From NCBI GenBank assembly GCA_030043175.1, contig JASHYD010001203.1, positions 1 through 8,135 of the forward strand: a stretch of DNA of 8,135 nt. Direction: 5' to 3'. Below the pieces are notes generated by a model. The model worked only from the letters and a program-made list of their open reading frames with translations, searched no databases and was not told the DNA's origin. Numbering within the stretch: position 1 is the first letter of the stretch; each line of letters opens with the position of its first letter. Shown here piece by piece: positions 1 through 6,045 of this stretch. This stretch comes from Xanthobacteraceae bacterium. Lineage in GTDB: Bacteria > Pseudomonadota > Alphaproteobacteria > Rhizobiales > Xanthobacteraceae. A program made the position numbers and the translations under genes.

Positions 1-215
1 GCGCCTGCGAAATCGCCGAAGTGATCGCCAGCCGCGCTCCGTTCGCGGTCCGTAGCTCGAAGGCCTGCATCGCGGTGGCCGTCGGCGCAACGTTGGAGAA
101 CGGTCTCGCATTCGAGCGATACTCGATCATCCGCAACCATGCTTCGGCCGACCGCGCCGAGGGCCTCGCGGCCTTCGTGGAAAAGCGGCCGCCAAAGTTC
201 ACGGGGGAGAGCTGA
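1..215 (+). CDS. Enoyl-CoA hydratase/isomerase family protein, C-terminal part
   Basis: Only the last 70 or so codons are in the window; the reading frame enters at base 3 and ends at TGA 213-215. Seen: the tail contains the run GLAFERYSIIRNHASADRAE, followed by GLAAFVEKRPPKF and a short end. This matches the C-terminal helical region of crotonase-superfamily proteins, where a glutamate-rich 'E...F..D..EG..AF.EKR.P.F' tail is nearly diagnostic. Family members hydrate or isomerise enoyl-CoA thioesters in the cytoplasm. The catalytic glutamates and oxyanion-hole residues lie upstream of the window, so the exact reaction (hydratase, isomerase, dehalogenase, lyase) cannot be told. It is followed after 49 nt by an oxidoreductase on the same strand and probably belongs to the same transcript, supporting a role in breaking down a CoA-activated acid. 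Confidence 0.85.
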   Translation, partial: ACEIAEVIASRAPFAVRSSKACIAVAVGATLENGLAFERYSIIRNHASADRAEGLAAFVEKRPPKFTGES

Positions 216-264
216 GATACGCCGTCGGCGTCGTCCGAAAGGCGAAAGCGTGCTGGGAGTTGAA

Positions 265-1395
265 ATGCGAAGGTTGAATGCCGCGATAGTGGGATGCGGT
301 TGGGTGGCGGATTGGCACGCCCGGGACGGTCTCGTCCAGATTCCCGAGTGCTACTCAATTGCTGCGTGTTGCGATGCCAACCCCATTAAAGCGCGAGAAT
401 TCGCCGACCGATACGCAATCGCAAATGTGCTCACGAGTTTCGAGGATCTCCTGCGGCGTCCCGATGTCGACGTCGTTGCGATCTGCACGCCGCCGTCGCT
501 GCACTATGAGATGGTGGTGGCCGCCCTGAAGGCCGGTAAGCATGTCGTGTGTGAAAAGCCGCTCACCAGCTCCCTCGAGCTCACCGATAAGATGATCGCG
601 GCAGCCAAGACGGCCACGGGCCGCATCATGCCGGTGTTTCAGTATCGGTTCGGCGATGGCATCGCCAAGGTCCGGCACGTCATCCAGTGCGGGCTTGCCG
701 GCAAGCACTTCGTCGCATCGATCGATACGGCGAAGCGGAGAGGTCGCGATTATTACTCGGTAGCCTGGCGGGGAAAGTTCGCGACCGAGCTTGGCGGTGT
801 CTTGGTGACGCAAGCGATCCACATCCACGATTTGGTCTTCTGGCTGCTCGGGCCCGCAACCGCAGTCGCGGCGTTCAAGACCACCCGCGTCAATCCAATC
901 GAGGTGGAGGATTGCGCGGTTGCCAGCCTCAAGATGGCGGACGGCTCGCTGGTCTCCCTCAGCGCGACCCTGGGGTCGGCTCGGCAGGTCACGCGGCTGC
1001 GGTTCTGCTTCGAGAACGTCACCTTCGAAAAGGTCGGATTCGACGACGACTCCTCGAGACCCGGAGAGGATCCTTGGACCGTCATCCCAAAAACCCCCGA
1101 GATCGGTTGCGCGATTGAATTGAAGATGAACGAGATCAAGCCGCAAAAGGCCTGGTTCGCGCGTCAGTATGAACTTTTTCACGAAGCCATCCACACCGGC
1201 GGGCCGCTTCCGGTCGAACTCGTGGACGCGCGTGCCGCTGTTGAGCTGATCACTGCTTGGTATGACTCGCATGAGACGGGACGCGCCGTCGAACTACCTA
1301 TTGGGCCCAGCCACCCGAAATACCGGGGATACGCACCACCCGAATTCGCAAACGGCCCCTTGGCCATGTCGCCCGCGAGCGCTGCCGCCAACTAA
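265..1395 (+). CDS. Gfo/Idh/MocA family NAD(P)-dependent oxidoreductase
   Basis: The 376-residue product has an N-terminal Rossmann fold with the dinucleotide motif GCGWVA (residues 10-15), the family signature CEKPL (96-100) whose lysine is the usual catalytic residue, and the C-terminal-domain motif QxxHxxD (Q183, H186, D189). These are the hallmarks of Gfo/Idh/MocA dehydrogenases, which oxidise or reduce hydroxyl/keto groups of sugars, inositols and related compounds using NAD(P). Length is normal and no signal peptide is visible, so it should be cytosolic. ATG 265 is chosen because GGGAG (255-259) lies 5 nt upstream and the Rossmann strand begins right after it. The frame is open back to an ATG at 139, but that arginine-rich extension overlaps the previous gene and resembles no protein. 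GTG 250 is a possible alternative. The next gene starts 11 nt after the stop. The substrate is not identifiable; neighbours suggest catabolism of an organic acid or its CoA ester rather than plain sugar use. Confidence 0.9.
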   Translation: MRRLNAAIVGCGWVADWHARDGLVQIPECYSIAACCDANPIKAREFADRYAIANVLTSFEDLLRRPDVDVVAICTPPSLHYEMVVAALKAGKHVVCEKPLTSSLELTDKMIAAAKTATGRIMPVFQYRFGDGIAKVRHVIQCGLAGKHFVASIDTAKRRGRDYYSVAWRGKFATELGGVLVTQAIHIHDLVFWLLGPATAVAAFKTTRVNPIEVEDCAVASLKMADGSLVSLSATLGSARQVTRLRFCFENVTFEKVGFDDDSSRPGEDPWTVIPKTPEIGCAIELKMNEIKPQKAWFARQYELFHEAIHTGGPLPVELVDARAAVELITAWYDSHETGRAVELPIGPSHPKYRGYAPPEFANGPLAMSPASAAAN

Positions 1396-1405
1396 CGGAG
1401 ATGAC

Positions 1406-2638
1406 ATGCTTCTGAATTCGATGAAGGTCGTCAGCTTTTGTCATGTGCTGCAGGGCCCGTCTTGTACGCAGTATCTGGGTGACCTGGGAGCCCAAATTAC
1501 CAAGATCGAGCCTTTAGAGGGTGAGCGGTCACGCCGTTGGGCCGGCGCGGAAATGCCGGGCGGTGTCAGCGGGCTCTATCTTTGTGCGTTTCGCAACAAA
1601 CGTCTCTTCTCGGTCGATCTCAAATCCACCGAGGGTCGCGAGGTCGTCTTATCGCTGATCGACAAGGCGGACGTCGTCGTTGAGAATTTTCGCTCGGGCG
1701 TCATGGATCGGCTCGGCCTCGGATACGAAGAGGTCAAGCAGCGCAAGCCCGATATCATCTATGCCAGCGGCACGGGCTGGGGCCACAAGGGGCCGATGCT
1801 GTCGCGTGAGTCGCAGGACCTGATCATCCAGGCCCGCACTGGCCTGATGAGCGCGACCGGCATCGAGGAGGGCCGCGCGCGCCCAGTGGGTTCCGCGATC
1901 ATCGACCAGCATGCCGGTGCCTTGCTCGCCATGGGCATCACGGCGGCTTATGTCCGAAAGCTGACGACAGGCGAGGGGACGCGGGTCGAGGGCTCGCTGT
2001 TCGCCGCTGGATTCGACGTCCAGACCGAGCCGCTTACGGTCTACATGTCAACCCGACCGGGCATGCAGATACTCAACCGCGATCCGCACATCGCAAGCTG
2101 GTACCATCATGCGCCGTATGGGGTCTATCAGTGCAAGGACCGGGAGATGGCTGTGTCCACCAACCCCCTGCCAAAACTAGCCGAAGCGCTCAACAGCGAT
2201 GAGCTGCGCGCTATCCAGACTTCCCATCCCTACAAGGACCGCGACAAGGTCGCGAGCGCGTTCGCTGCGGTGCTCAAGACGCGCACATATGCCGACGTCG
2301 CCGCGGCATTCGACAAGCACGCCATCTGGTACGGACCGGTTCAAGGCTTCGATGACGTCGCCGACGATCCGCAGGTCGTGGCGATGGATATATTCCGGCC
2401 GACCAAAATCAACGACGGCATCGTCCAGCTCGTCAATCACCCGAACCGGTACGACGGCAAGATTCCCGAGTTGCGCGTAAAGGGTCTGAAGGTCGGGGAG
2501 CACACGCGTGAAATCCTGGCCGAGCACGGCTACACGCCGGAGCGCATCGACGACCTTCTCGCGAGAAAAATCGTATTCGATGCCGCCTACCCACGCACCG
2601 ACAATGCGGACGCGGCGGCCAGGGTGCCGGCGGAATGA
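1406..2638 (+). CDS. CaiB/BaiF (family III) CoA-transferase
   Basis: This 410-residue protein is full length for family III CoA-transferases (about 400-430). Characteristic stretches are KIEPLEGE (33-40), RNKRLFSVDLK (63-73), VVENFRSGVMDRLGLGYE (91-108) and the segment around VGSAIIDQHAG (161-171). D167 in that segment aligns with the catalytic aspartate that forms the acyl anhydride and CoA thioester intermediates in formyl-CoA transferase. The family moves CoA from a donor thioester to a free carboxylic acid in the cytoplasm and often opens catabolic pathways for acids that no ligase activates. ATG 1406 is preceded by ACGGAG (1395-1400) at 5 nt; the open frame before it merely overlaps the previous gene. 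It is translationally close to both neighbours (10 nt after the oxidoreductase stop, 22 nt before the permease). Its place between a hydratase and an importer fits activation of the imported acid. The acceptor acid is unknown. Confidence 0.93.
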   Translation: MLLNSMKVVSFCHVLQGPSCTQYLGDLGAQITKIEPLEGERSRRWAGAEMPGGVSGLYLCAFRNKRLFSVDLKSTEGREVVLSLIDKADVVVENFRSGVMDRLGLGYEEVKQRKPDIIYASGTGWGHKGPMLSRESQDLIIQARTGLMSATGIEEGRARPVGSAIIDQHAGALLAMGITAAYVRKLTTGEGTRVEGSLFAAGFDVQTEPLTVYMSTRPGMQILNRDPHIASWYHHAPYGVYQCKDREMAVSTNPLPKLAEALNSDELRAIQTSHPYKDRDKVASAFAAVLKTRTYADVAAAFDKHAIWYGPVQGFDDVADDPQVVAMDIFRPTKINDGIVQLVNHPNRYDGKIPELRVKGLKVGEHTREILAEHGYTPERIDDLLARKIVFDAAYPRTDNADAAARVPAE

Positions 2639-2660
2639 ATTGCGAAAAGAGAGGATAGTT

Positions 2661-3449
2661 ATGGCGGGTTCGCGATGTTCTAAGGCCTGGCGAAGCGCGG
2701 TCAACCCCGTCATCGCCTTGGCGCTGCTGATGTTCGTCTGGGAGGGCGCCGTTCATTTCTTCCAAATCCCTGACTACCTCCTGCCGCCACCCAGCGAGGT
2801 GCTGGGTGAGATCGGGAATAATGCCCGCATTCTGACGAACCACGCACTGGCCACACTGACCGTCATCGTGTCTGGCTTCCTGCTGTCAGCGACGATCGGC
2901 ATCCCGTTGGCCTTGGCGATCTCCTTCTCGCCGGTCTTCAATCGGACCGTCTATCCAATCATCGTGTTCTCTCAGCTCATCCCGAAGATCGCGATCGCCC
3001 CGCTGTTCGTCATCTGGTTCGGCTTCGGCTTCCTGCCGAAGCTCCTCATCGCTTTCCTGATCTCGTTCTTCCCGATCGTGATCCAGGCCATCGTCGGCTT
3101 CAGATCCATTCGCCCTGAGCCGATCCGGGTCGCCCTCTCGATGGGCGCCGGCCCTATCACGCTATTTTTCAAGGTGCGACTCCCCCACGCGCTGCCGAAT
3201 ATTTTCGCCGGCCTCAAGATGGCCATGGCGTCGGCGTCGATCGGCGCGATCGTCGGCGAGTTCATCGCGTCCCAGCAAGGCTTGGGATATCTGATCCTCG
3301 TCGCGAACGGCGAGATGAATACGTCGCTCGCGTTCGCTGGCATGCTTTTGCTCTGCCTTACGGGTGTCGCACTCTATTTCGTAGTCGAAACTGTCGAGCG
3401 GCTGGCCACCGGTTGGCACGTCTCTCAGCGCGTCGGCGCGGCCACCTAG
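2661..3449 (+). CDS. ABC transporter permease, NitT/TauT/SsuC type
   Basis: The 262-residue product is a typical single-domain importer permease. Hydrophobic segments lie at about 15-35, 62-90, 97-120, 126-147, 185-205 and 222-245, giving six membrane helices. The cytoplasmic EAA-type loop that docks on the ATPase is at about 154-186 and keeps the central glycine (MGAG, 161-164) and the LP...ALP ending (174-179), but its first positions read PIRVALS instead of EAA. The periplasm-side motif DYLLPPPSEV (38-47) is common in SsuC/TauC/NrtB proteins. ATG 2661 has AGAGAGGA (2648-2655) 5 nt upstream, a strong ribosome binding site; the longer frame starting at 2508 overlaps the CoA-transferase and is not credible. 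The ATPase gene starts 9 nt after the stop. Family substrates include nitrate, taurine, alkanesulfonates, thiamine precursors and aromatic acids such as phthalate; nothing in a permease sequence alone discriminates. Confidence 0.93.
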   Translation: MAGSRCSKAWRSAVNPVIALALLMFVWEGAVHFFQIPDYLLPPPSEVLGEIGNNARILTNHALATLTVIVSGFLLSATIGIPLALAISFSPVFNRTVYPIIVFSQLIPKIAIAPLFVIWFGFGFLPKLLIAFLISFFPIVIQAIVGFRSIRPEPIRVALSMGAGPITLFFKVRLPHALPNIFAGLKMAMASASIGAIVGEFIASQQGLGYLILVANGEMNTSLAFAGMLLLCLTGVALYFVVETVERLATGWHVSQRVGAAT

Positions 3450-3458
3450 GATCGATTC

Positions 3459-4292
3459 ATGGCGAGGCCCCCCATTTTAGCACTGGCAGGCGGCAACGTC
3501 CGGGCGCCCGAAAAGGCCGGGTCGCCTCAGATCAAGATCGATTCGGTCTCGAAGGTCTACCAAGCCAATGACGGTGACATCGTCGCGTTGCGTGACGTCT
3601 CCATCGACGTCGGCCGCGGCGAGTTCCTCTCGGTCCTGGGGCCGAGCGGCTGCGGCAAAAGCACCTTGATGCTTCTGACATCCGGGCTGGAGCAGGCCAC
3701 GTCCGGGCGAATTGAAATCGAGGGCAAGATCGTCGATCGGGCGTTCACAGACGTCGGCATCGTGTTTCAGGACCACGCCCTCTACGATTGGCGCACGGTT
3801 CTCGACAACGTCATGCTGCAGGCGGAGATCAGGCGGCTGCCGAAGCAGAAGATTCGCGAAAAAGCGCACAGCCTCCTCATGAGAACCGGCTTGGCCCAGT
3901 TCGAAAAAAAATATCCACACGAACTATCCGGCGGCATGCGGCAACGGGCCGCCATGTGTCGCGCCCTCGTGCATGAGCCGCCGTTCCTGTTCTTCGATGA
4001 GCCGTTCGGCGCGCTCGACGCACTCACGCGCGAACAAATGCGCATCGATCTCGAAAAGCTCTGGCTCGAGCGTCGCCCGACCGTGCTGTTCATCACCCAC
4101 AGCATATCAGAAGCGGTCGCGCTGTCCGATCGCGTCATCGTCATGACACCGCGGCCTGGCCGCGTCGACCAAGTGATCGAGGTCGGTCTTCCGCGCCCGC
4201 GCGAGAAGGCCGTCATAGCCGGCAGGGCGTTCTCGGATTATTGCGATGCCATTACGGAGCGCTTCATGCAGCAGGGCATCATTCGATATTGA
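3459..4292 (+). CDS. ABC transporter ATP-binding protein, NitT/TauT/SsuB type
   Basis: The 277-residue protein contains a complete nucleotide-binding domain: Walker A GPSGCGKST (61-69), Q-loop Q104, signature LSGGM followed by RQR (156-163), Walker B FLFFDEP with catalytic E181, D-loop with D187, and switch histidine H214. A tail of about 25 residues before the domain is slightly longer than in SsuB but unremarkable. The family-typical context after Walker B (FGALDALTREQM) assigns it to the nitrate/sulfonate/taurine importer ATPases. It powers uptake through the permease encoded just upstream. ATG 3459 follows the permease stop by 9 nt, with AGGA (3448-3451) overlapping that stop, so translational coupling is likely. 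All catalytic residues are intact, so the transporter should be functional. The substrate-binding protein gene follows after 49 nt. Confidence 0.95.
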   Translation: MARPPILALAGGNVRAPEKAGSPQIKIDSVSKVYQANDGDIVALRDVSIDVGRGEFLSVLGPSGCGKSTLMLLTSGLEQATSGRIEIEGKIVDRAFTDVGIVFQDHALYDWRTVLDNVMLQAEIRRLPKQKIREKAHSLLMRTGLAQFEKKYPHELSGGMRQRAAMCRALVHEPPFLFFDEPFGALDALTREQMRIDLEKLWLERRPTVLFITHSISEAVALSDRVIVMTPRPGRVDQVIEVGLPRPREKAVIAGRAFSDYCDAITERFMQQGIIRY

Positions 4293-4341
4293 CGGAAAGG
4301 GCCGCCAGAGCTCGCACCTACACCAGCATGATGGAGGACAC

Positions 4342-5331
4342 ATGCTCACAAGACGCGATCTGCTCACGACCAGCATGACGATGGCTGGATGCACACTGGC
4401 CGGTGTCGCCCCAGGTGTCACGCAGCCTTTGGAGAAGGCCAATCTGCGGTTCAATTGGTCTTGGGTCGGCAATTATGCGCCCATCGTCATGGGCGTCCAG
4501 CGCGGGTACTTCAAAAACGTCGGCCTGGATCTCAGATTGGATCAGGGCAAAGGCTCCGGTGCCACGGTGCGTCAGGCGGGCACCAAGAACGACAAGTTCG
4601 TCTGGGCGGACCAGTCCGCGGTCTTCGTTGCCGCCGCGCGCGGCGTTCCGATCAAGACCATCATGGTGATGGCCTACAGCAATCTTGGGGTCATCTGGAT
4701 CGAAGGCCGCGCGAGCGTCAAATCCGCCAAGGATCTTATCGGAAAGAAGATTTCCGCGACGCCCGGTGACGGCAATACCCAGATGTGGCCTGCTGTGCTG
4801 GCGGTGAACAATCTGAAGCCGAGCGACGTCGAAATGGTATACATGGACGGCACCGCCGCCCCAGCTGCACTGCGCGAAGGCCGCGTCGACCTGATGCTCG
4901 GCGGCGCATCCGACCAGGCGGCGAGTCTGCGCAGCGTTGGCGTGCCGGCGCGGGCAACGATGTTCGCCGAGCTGGGCGTGCCGACCCTCGGCTCGGGAGT
5001 GATCACCCATCCGGACACGATAGAGCAAAGTCCGCAACTGTGCGGCAAGCTGATCGCTGGCATTCAGAAATCGTGGGAGGAGGGGTTGAAGGACCCCGAA
5101 GCGGCGATCCAAGCCCTTATCAGGCAGTCGGACACGCCGCTGAGCGAAAAGGTCCTGCGCGACGGTCTCCAAGTCTTCACCAGCCTGCTCACGAAGGAAA
5201 CACCGATGGGCCACATCGACACTGCCGAAATGCAAAAGACGCTCGATCTGCTCAAGCAATACGGCAACGTAAAAACGGACCTGCCGGCGACAGCGTTTTA
5301 TACCAATGAATTCGTGAGCAAGGCCTCCTAA
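4342..5331 (+). CDS. ABC transporter substrate-binding protein, NMT1/SsuA-like
   Basis: This 329-residue protein is the periplasmic receptor of the importer encoded by the two genes before it. The mature part begins with LRFNWSWVGNYAPIVMGVQ (35-53) and GYFKNVGLDL (55-64), the usual start of NMT1/THI5-like and SsuA-like binding proteins; SVKSAKDLIGKKISA (125-139) is the typical first inter-lobe segment. The leader has twin arginines (TRRDLL, 3-8), suggesting Tat export, and a cysteine in a lipobox-like context (MAGC, 14-17), so it may be a lipoprotein. The hydrophobic core before that cysteine is short, and cleavage further on (near residue 26) is also possible. ATG 4342 is preceded by GGAGG (4333-4337) at 4 nt; the upstream in-frame ATG at 4246 lies inside the ATPase gene and would destroy the leader. 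The receptor gene being last in the transporter set is less common than first. The ligand cannot be read from the sequence. Confidence 0.92.
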   Translation: MLTRRDLLTTSMTMAGCTLAGVAPGVTQPLEKANLRFNWSWVGNYAPIVMGVQRGYFKNVGLDLRLDQGKGSGATVRQAGTKNDKFVWADQSAVFVAAARGVPIKTIMVMAYSNLGVIWIEGRASVKSAKDLIGKKISATPGDGNTQMWPAVLAVNNLKPSDVEMVYMDGTAAPAALREGRVDLMLGGASDQAASLRSVGVPARATMFAELGVPTLGSGVITHPDTIEQSPQLCGKLIAGIQKSWEEGLKDPEAAIQALIRQSDTPLSEKVLRDGLQVFTSLLTKETPMGHIDTAEMQKTLDLLKQYGNVKTDLPATAFYTNEFVSKAS

Positions 5332-5352
5332 CGATTCGACGGATTCGTATTA

Positions 5353-5425
5353 GGCACTTCTGTGCCCTGGTCGCCGGGCTGGTCCCGGCCACCCTGATCG
5401 GCGGTGGAAGACGACATCTGTCGTC
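5353..5425. terminator. Three tandem hairpins between convergent genes, probable bidirectional terminator
   Basis: Three stem-loops follow one another in the 98-nt convergent gap: GGCAC-TTCT-GTGCC (5353-5366); GGTCGCCGGG-CTGGT-CCCGGCCACC (5369-5393, ten positions with one C-C mismatch); and GACGAC-ATCT-GTCGTC (5410-5425). None has a clear U-tract on either strand, so classical intrinsic termination is not proven, but the position between the stop of the binding-protein gene and the stop of the leftward cupin gene fits a shared terminator or RNA 3'-end stabiliser. Confidence 0.5.
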
Positions 5426-5429
5426 GGCA

Positions 5430-5865
5430 TCAATTGGTCTGGAAGCTGACCGCGTAGTGGCTGACGAGCCGGTTTTCGATGTATCCTCCCACTGTTGCCG
5501 GGATCGTGATGACATCGCCCTTGGTCAGATGGTGACTGACCCCGCGCTCGATACCGCTCCCCCGCGTCTGGCCGGGGACGGTTAGCCTCGCGTCGACGAT
5601 CTTTCCGCCGGTGATGAATTCCGCTTCGCCATCGGCGATGATGAACACGTGATTGGTGTTGTCGTGCATCTTGGAGCGCGCCCCACGGCACGGTTGGTAC
5701 CGACGTTCAAGCCTTCATCGTCGATGATGGGCCCGCCGTTGACGAAAGCGGTAGCAATCTTGTCGTGGTCACATAGTGGACGCGCGGCGGAAAGCCGGCG
5801 GTGGTTCCGCGGGTTACGAGGGCGGCAGTCGAGAGTGTTGCGGCGCGTGCGAGCAGGTATGTCAT
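5430..5865 (-). pseudogene. Exported cupin-domain protein, disrupted by two frameshifts
   Basis: Reading leftward from ATG 5865-5863 (GGGAGAG 5 nt upstream) gives a leader MTYLLARAATLSTAALV, then the frame changes near 5766-5768 and again near 5676-5681, and ends at TGA 5432-5430. The three pieces lie in three frames. Adding one base at each break (ACC-CAC seen as ACCAC; CGC-GGC seen as CGCGC) restores a continuous 145-residue protein, a normal size for a small exported cupin. Restored cupin features are H68 and H73 in HDNTNHVFIIADG (motif 1 shaped H-X4-H-X6-G) and GDVITIPA (117-124) of motif 2 ending in N132. The motif 2 histidine is replaced by G128. Family members are small metal-binding beta-barrels, often of unknown role, here presumably periplasmic. 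As written the gene makes no full protein; two sequencing errors are the main alternative. It converges on the importer operon and diverges from the aldolase gene. Confidence 0.75.
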
Positions 5866-5927
5866 GAGCGCTCTCCCTTTTTTTGGTTGGGTGCAGCGCA
5901 CAGCACCGCAGTCCGGATGGGCCTCGA

Positions 5928-5941
5928 AGACAACGTTGTCT
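5928..5941. promoter_or_regulatory. 14-bp perfect palindrome in the divergent cupin/aldolase region, candidate operator
   Basis: AGACAACGTTGTCT is a perfect 14-bp palindrome centred at 5934/5935, in the 180-nt gap between the leftward cupin gene and the rightward aldolase gene. Its right half supplies TTGTCT, the -35 of the candidate rightward promoter, so a bound dimeric regulator would block or control it. No regulator gene is in the window, and the binding protein is unknown. Confidence 0.4.
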
Positions 5942-5964
5942 GTTCCCATCGCCCATGGTATCAG
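5936..5964 (+). promoter_or_regulatory. Candidate sigma-70-type promoter for the aldolase gene
   Basis: TTGTCT (5936-5941) and TATCAG (5959-5964) each match four of six consensus positions and are separated by the ideal 17 nt. Transcription would begin near 5971 and give a leader of about 75 nt before ATG 6046. No comparable -10 is found at the mirror position for the leftward gene. This is a visual match only. Confidence 0.3.
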
Positions 5965-5990
5965 AACGAGTAGAGGGTGGTGCCCTGGTC

Positions 5991-6019
5991 GCCTCCGGAG
6001 GCATCGTTTACATCGTAAA
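5991..6019 (+). promoter_or_regulatory. 12-bp palindrome and short inverted repeat in the aldolase leader
   Basis: GCCTCCGGAGGC (5991-6002) is a perfect palindrome, followed at once by TTTAC-ATC-GTAAA (6007-6019), an inverted repeat with a 3-nt centre. Both would lie in the transcribed leader if the promoter at 5936-5964 is real, 26 nt or more upstream of the aldolase start. The second could be an operator half-site pair or a small RNA hairpin; neither matches a riboswitch I recognise. Confidence 0.25.
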
Positions 6020-6045
6020 TCGGGAACAAAAACGGGGAGGAGACG

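Noticed and set aside
139..264. N-terminal extension of the oxidoreductase frame from ATG 139
   Set aside because: It overlaps the end of the enoyl-CoA hydratase gene, encodes an Arg-rich peptide, and would bury the Rossmann motif, which normally lies within the first 20 residues.
355..1272. 305-codon open frame on the minus strand across the Gfo/Idh/MocA gene
   Set aside because: The plus-strand protein has all family motifs and a good ribosome binding site; the minus product is rich in R, D and H with no recognisable domain. Typical antisense shadow in GC-rich DNA.
1262..1405. N-terminal extension of the CoA-transferase frame from ATG 1262
   Set aside because: It lies inside the previous gene; ATG 1406 has a well-placed GGAG and matches the usual family start.
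4318..5259. 313-codon open frame on the minus strand across the binding-protein gene
   Set aside because: Antisense of a clearly assigned gene, with a low-complexity His/Arg-rich composition and no leader or motif.
5252..5515. Minus-strand frame containing HWYKTL that looks like the missing P-H-W end of the cupin
   Set aside because: The residues are antisense to the intact end of the binding-protein gene and lie beyond the cupin stop; the true cupin frame continues to the TGA at 5432-5430.
5883..6045. Short plus-strand peptide containing VASGGIVYIVNREQ just before the aldolase gene, resembling a quinoprotein blade end
   Set aside because: The similarity is about ten residues, has no supporting frame upstream, and covers the palindromes of the control region; probably chance.
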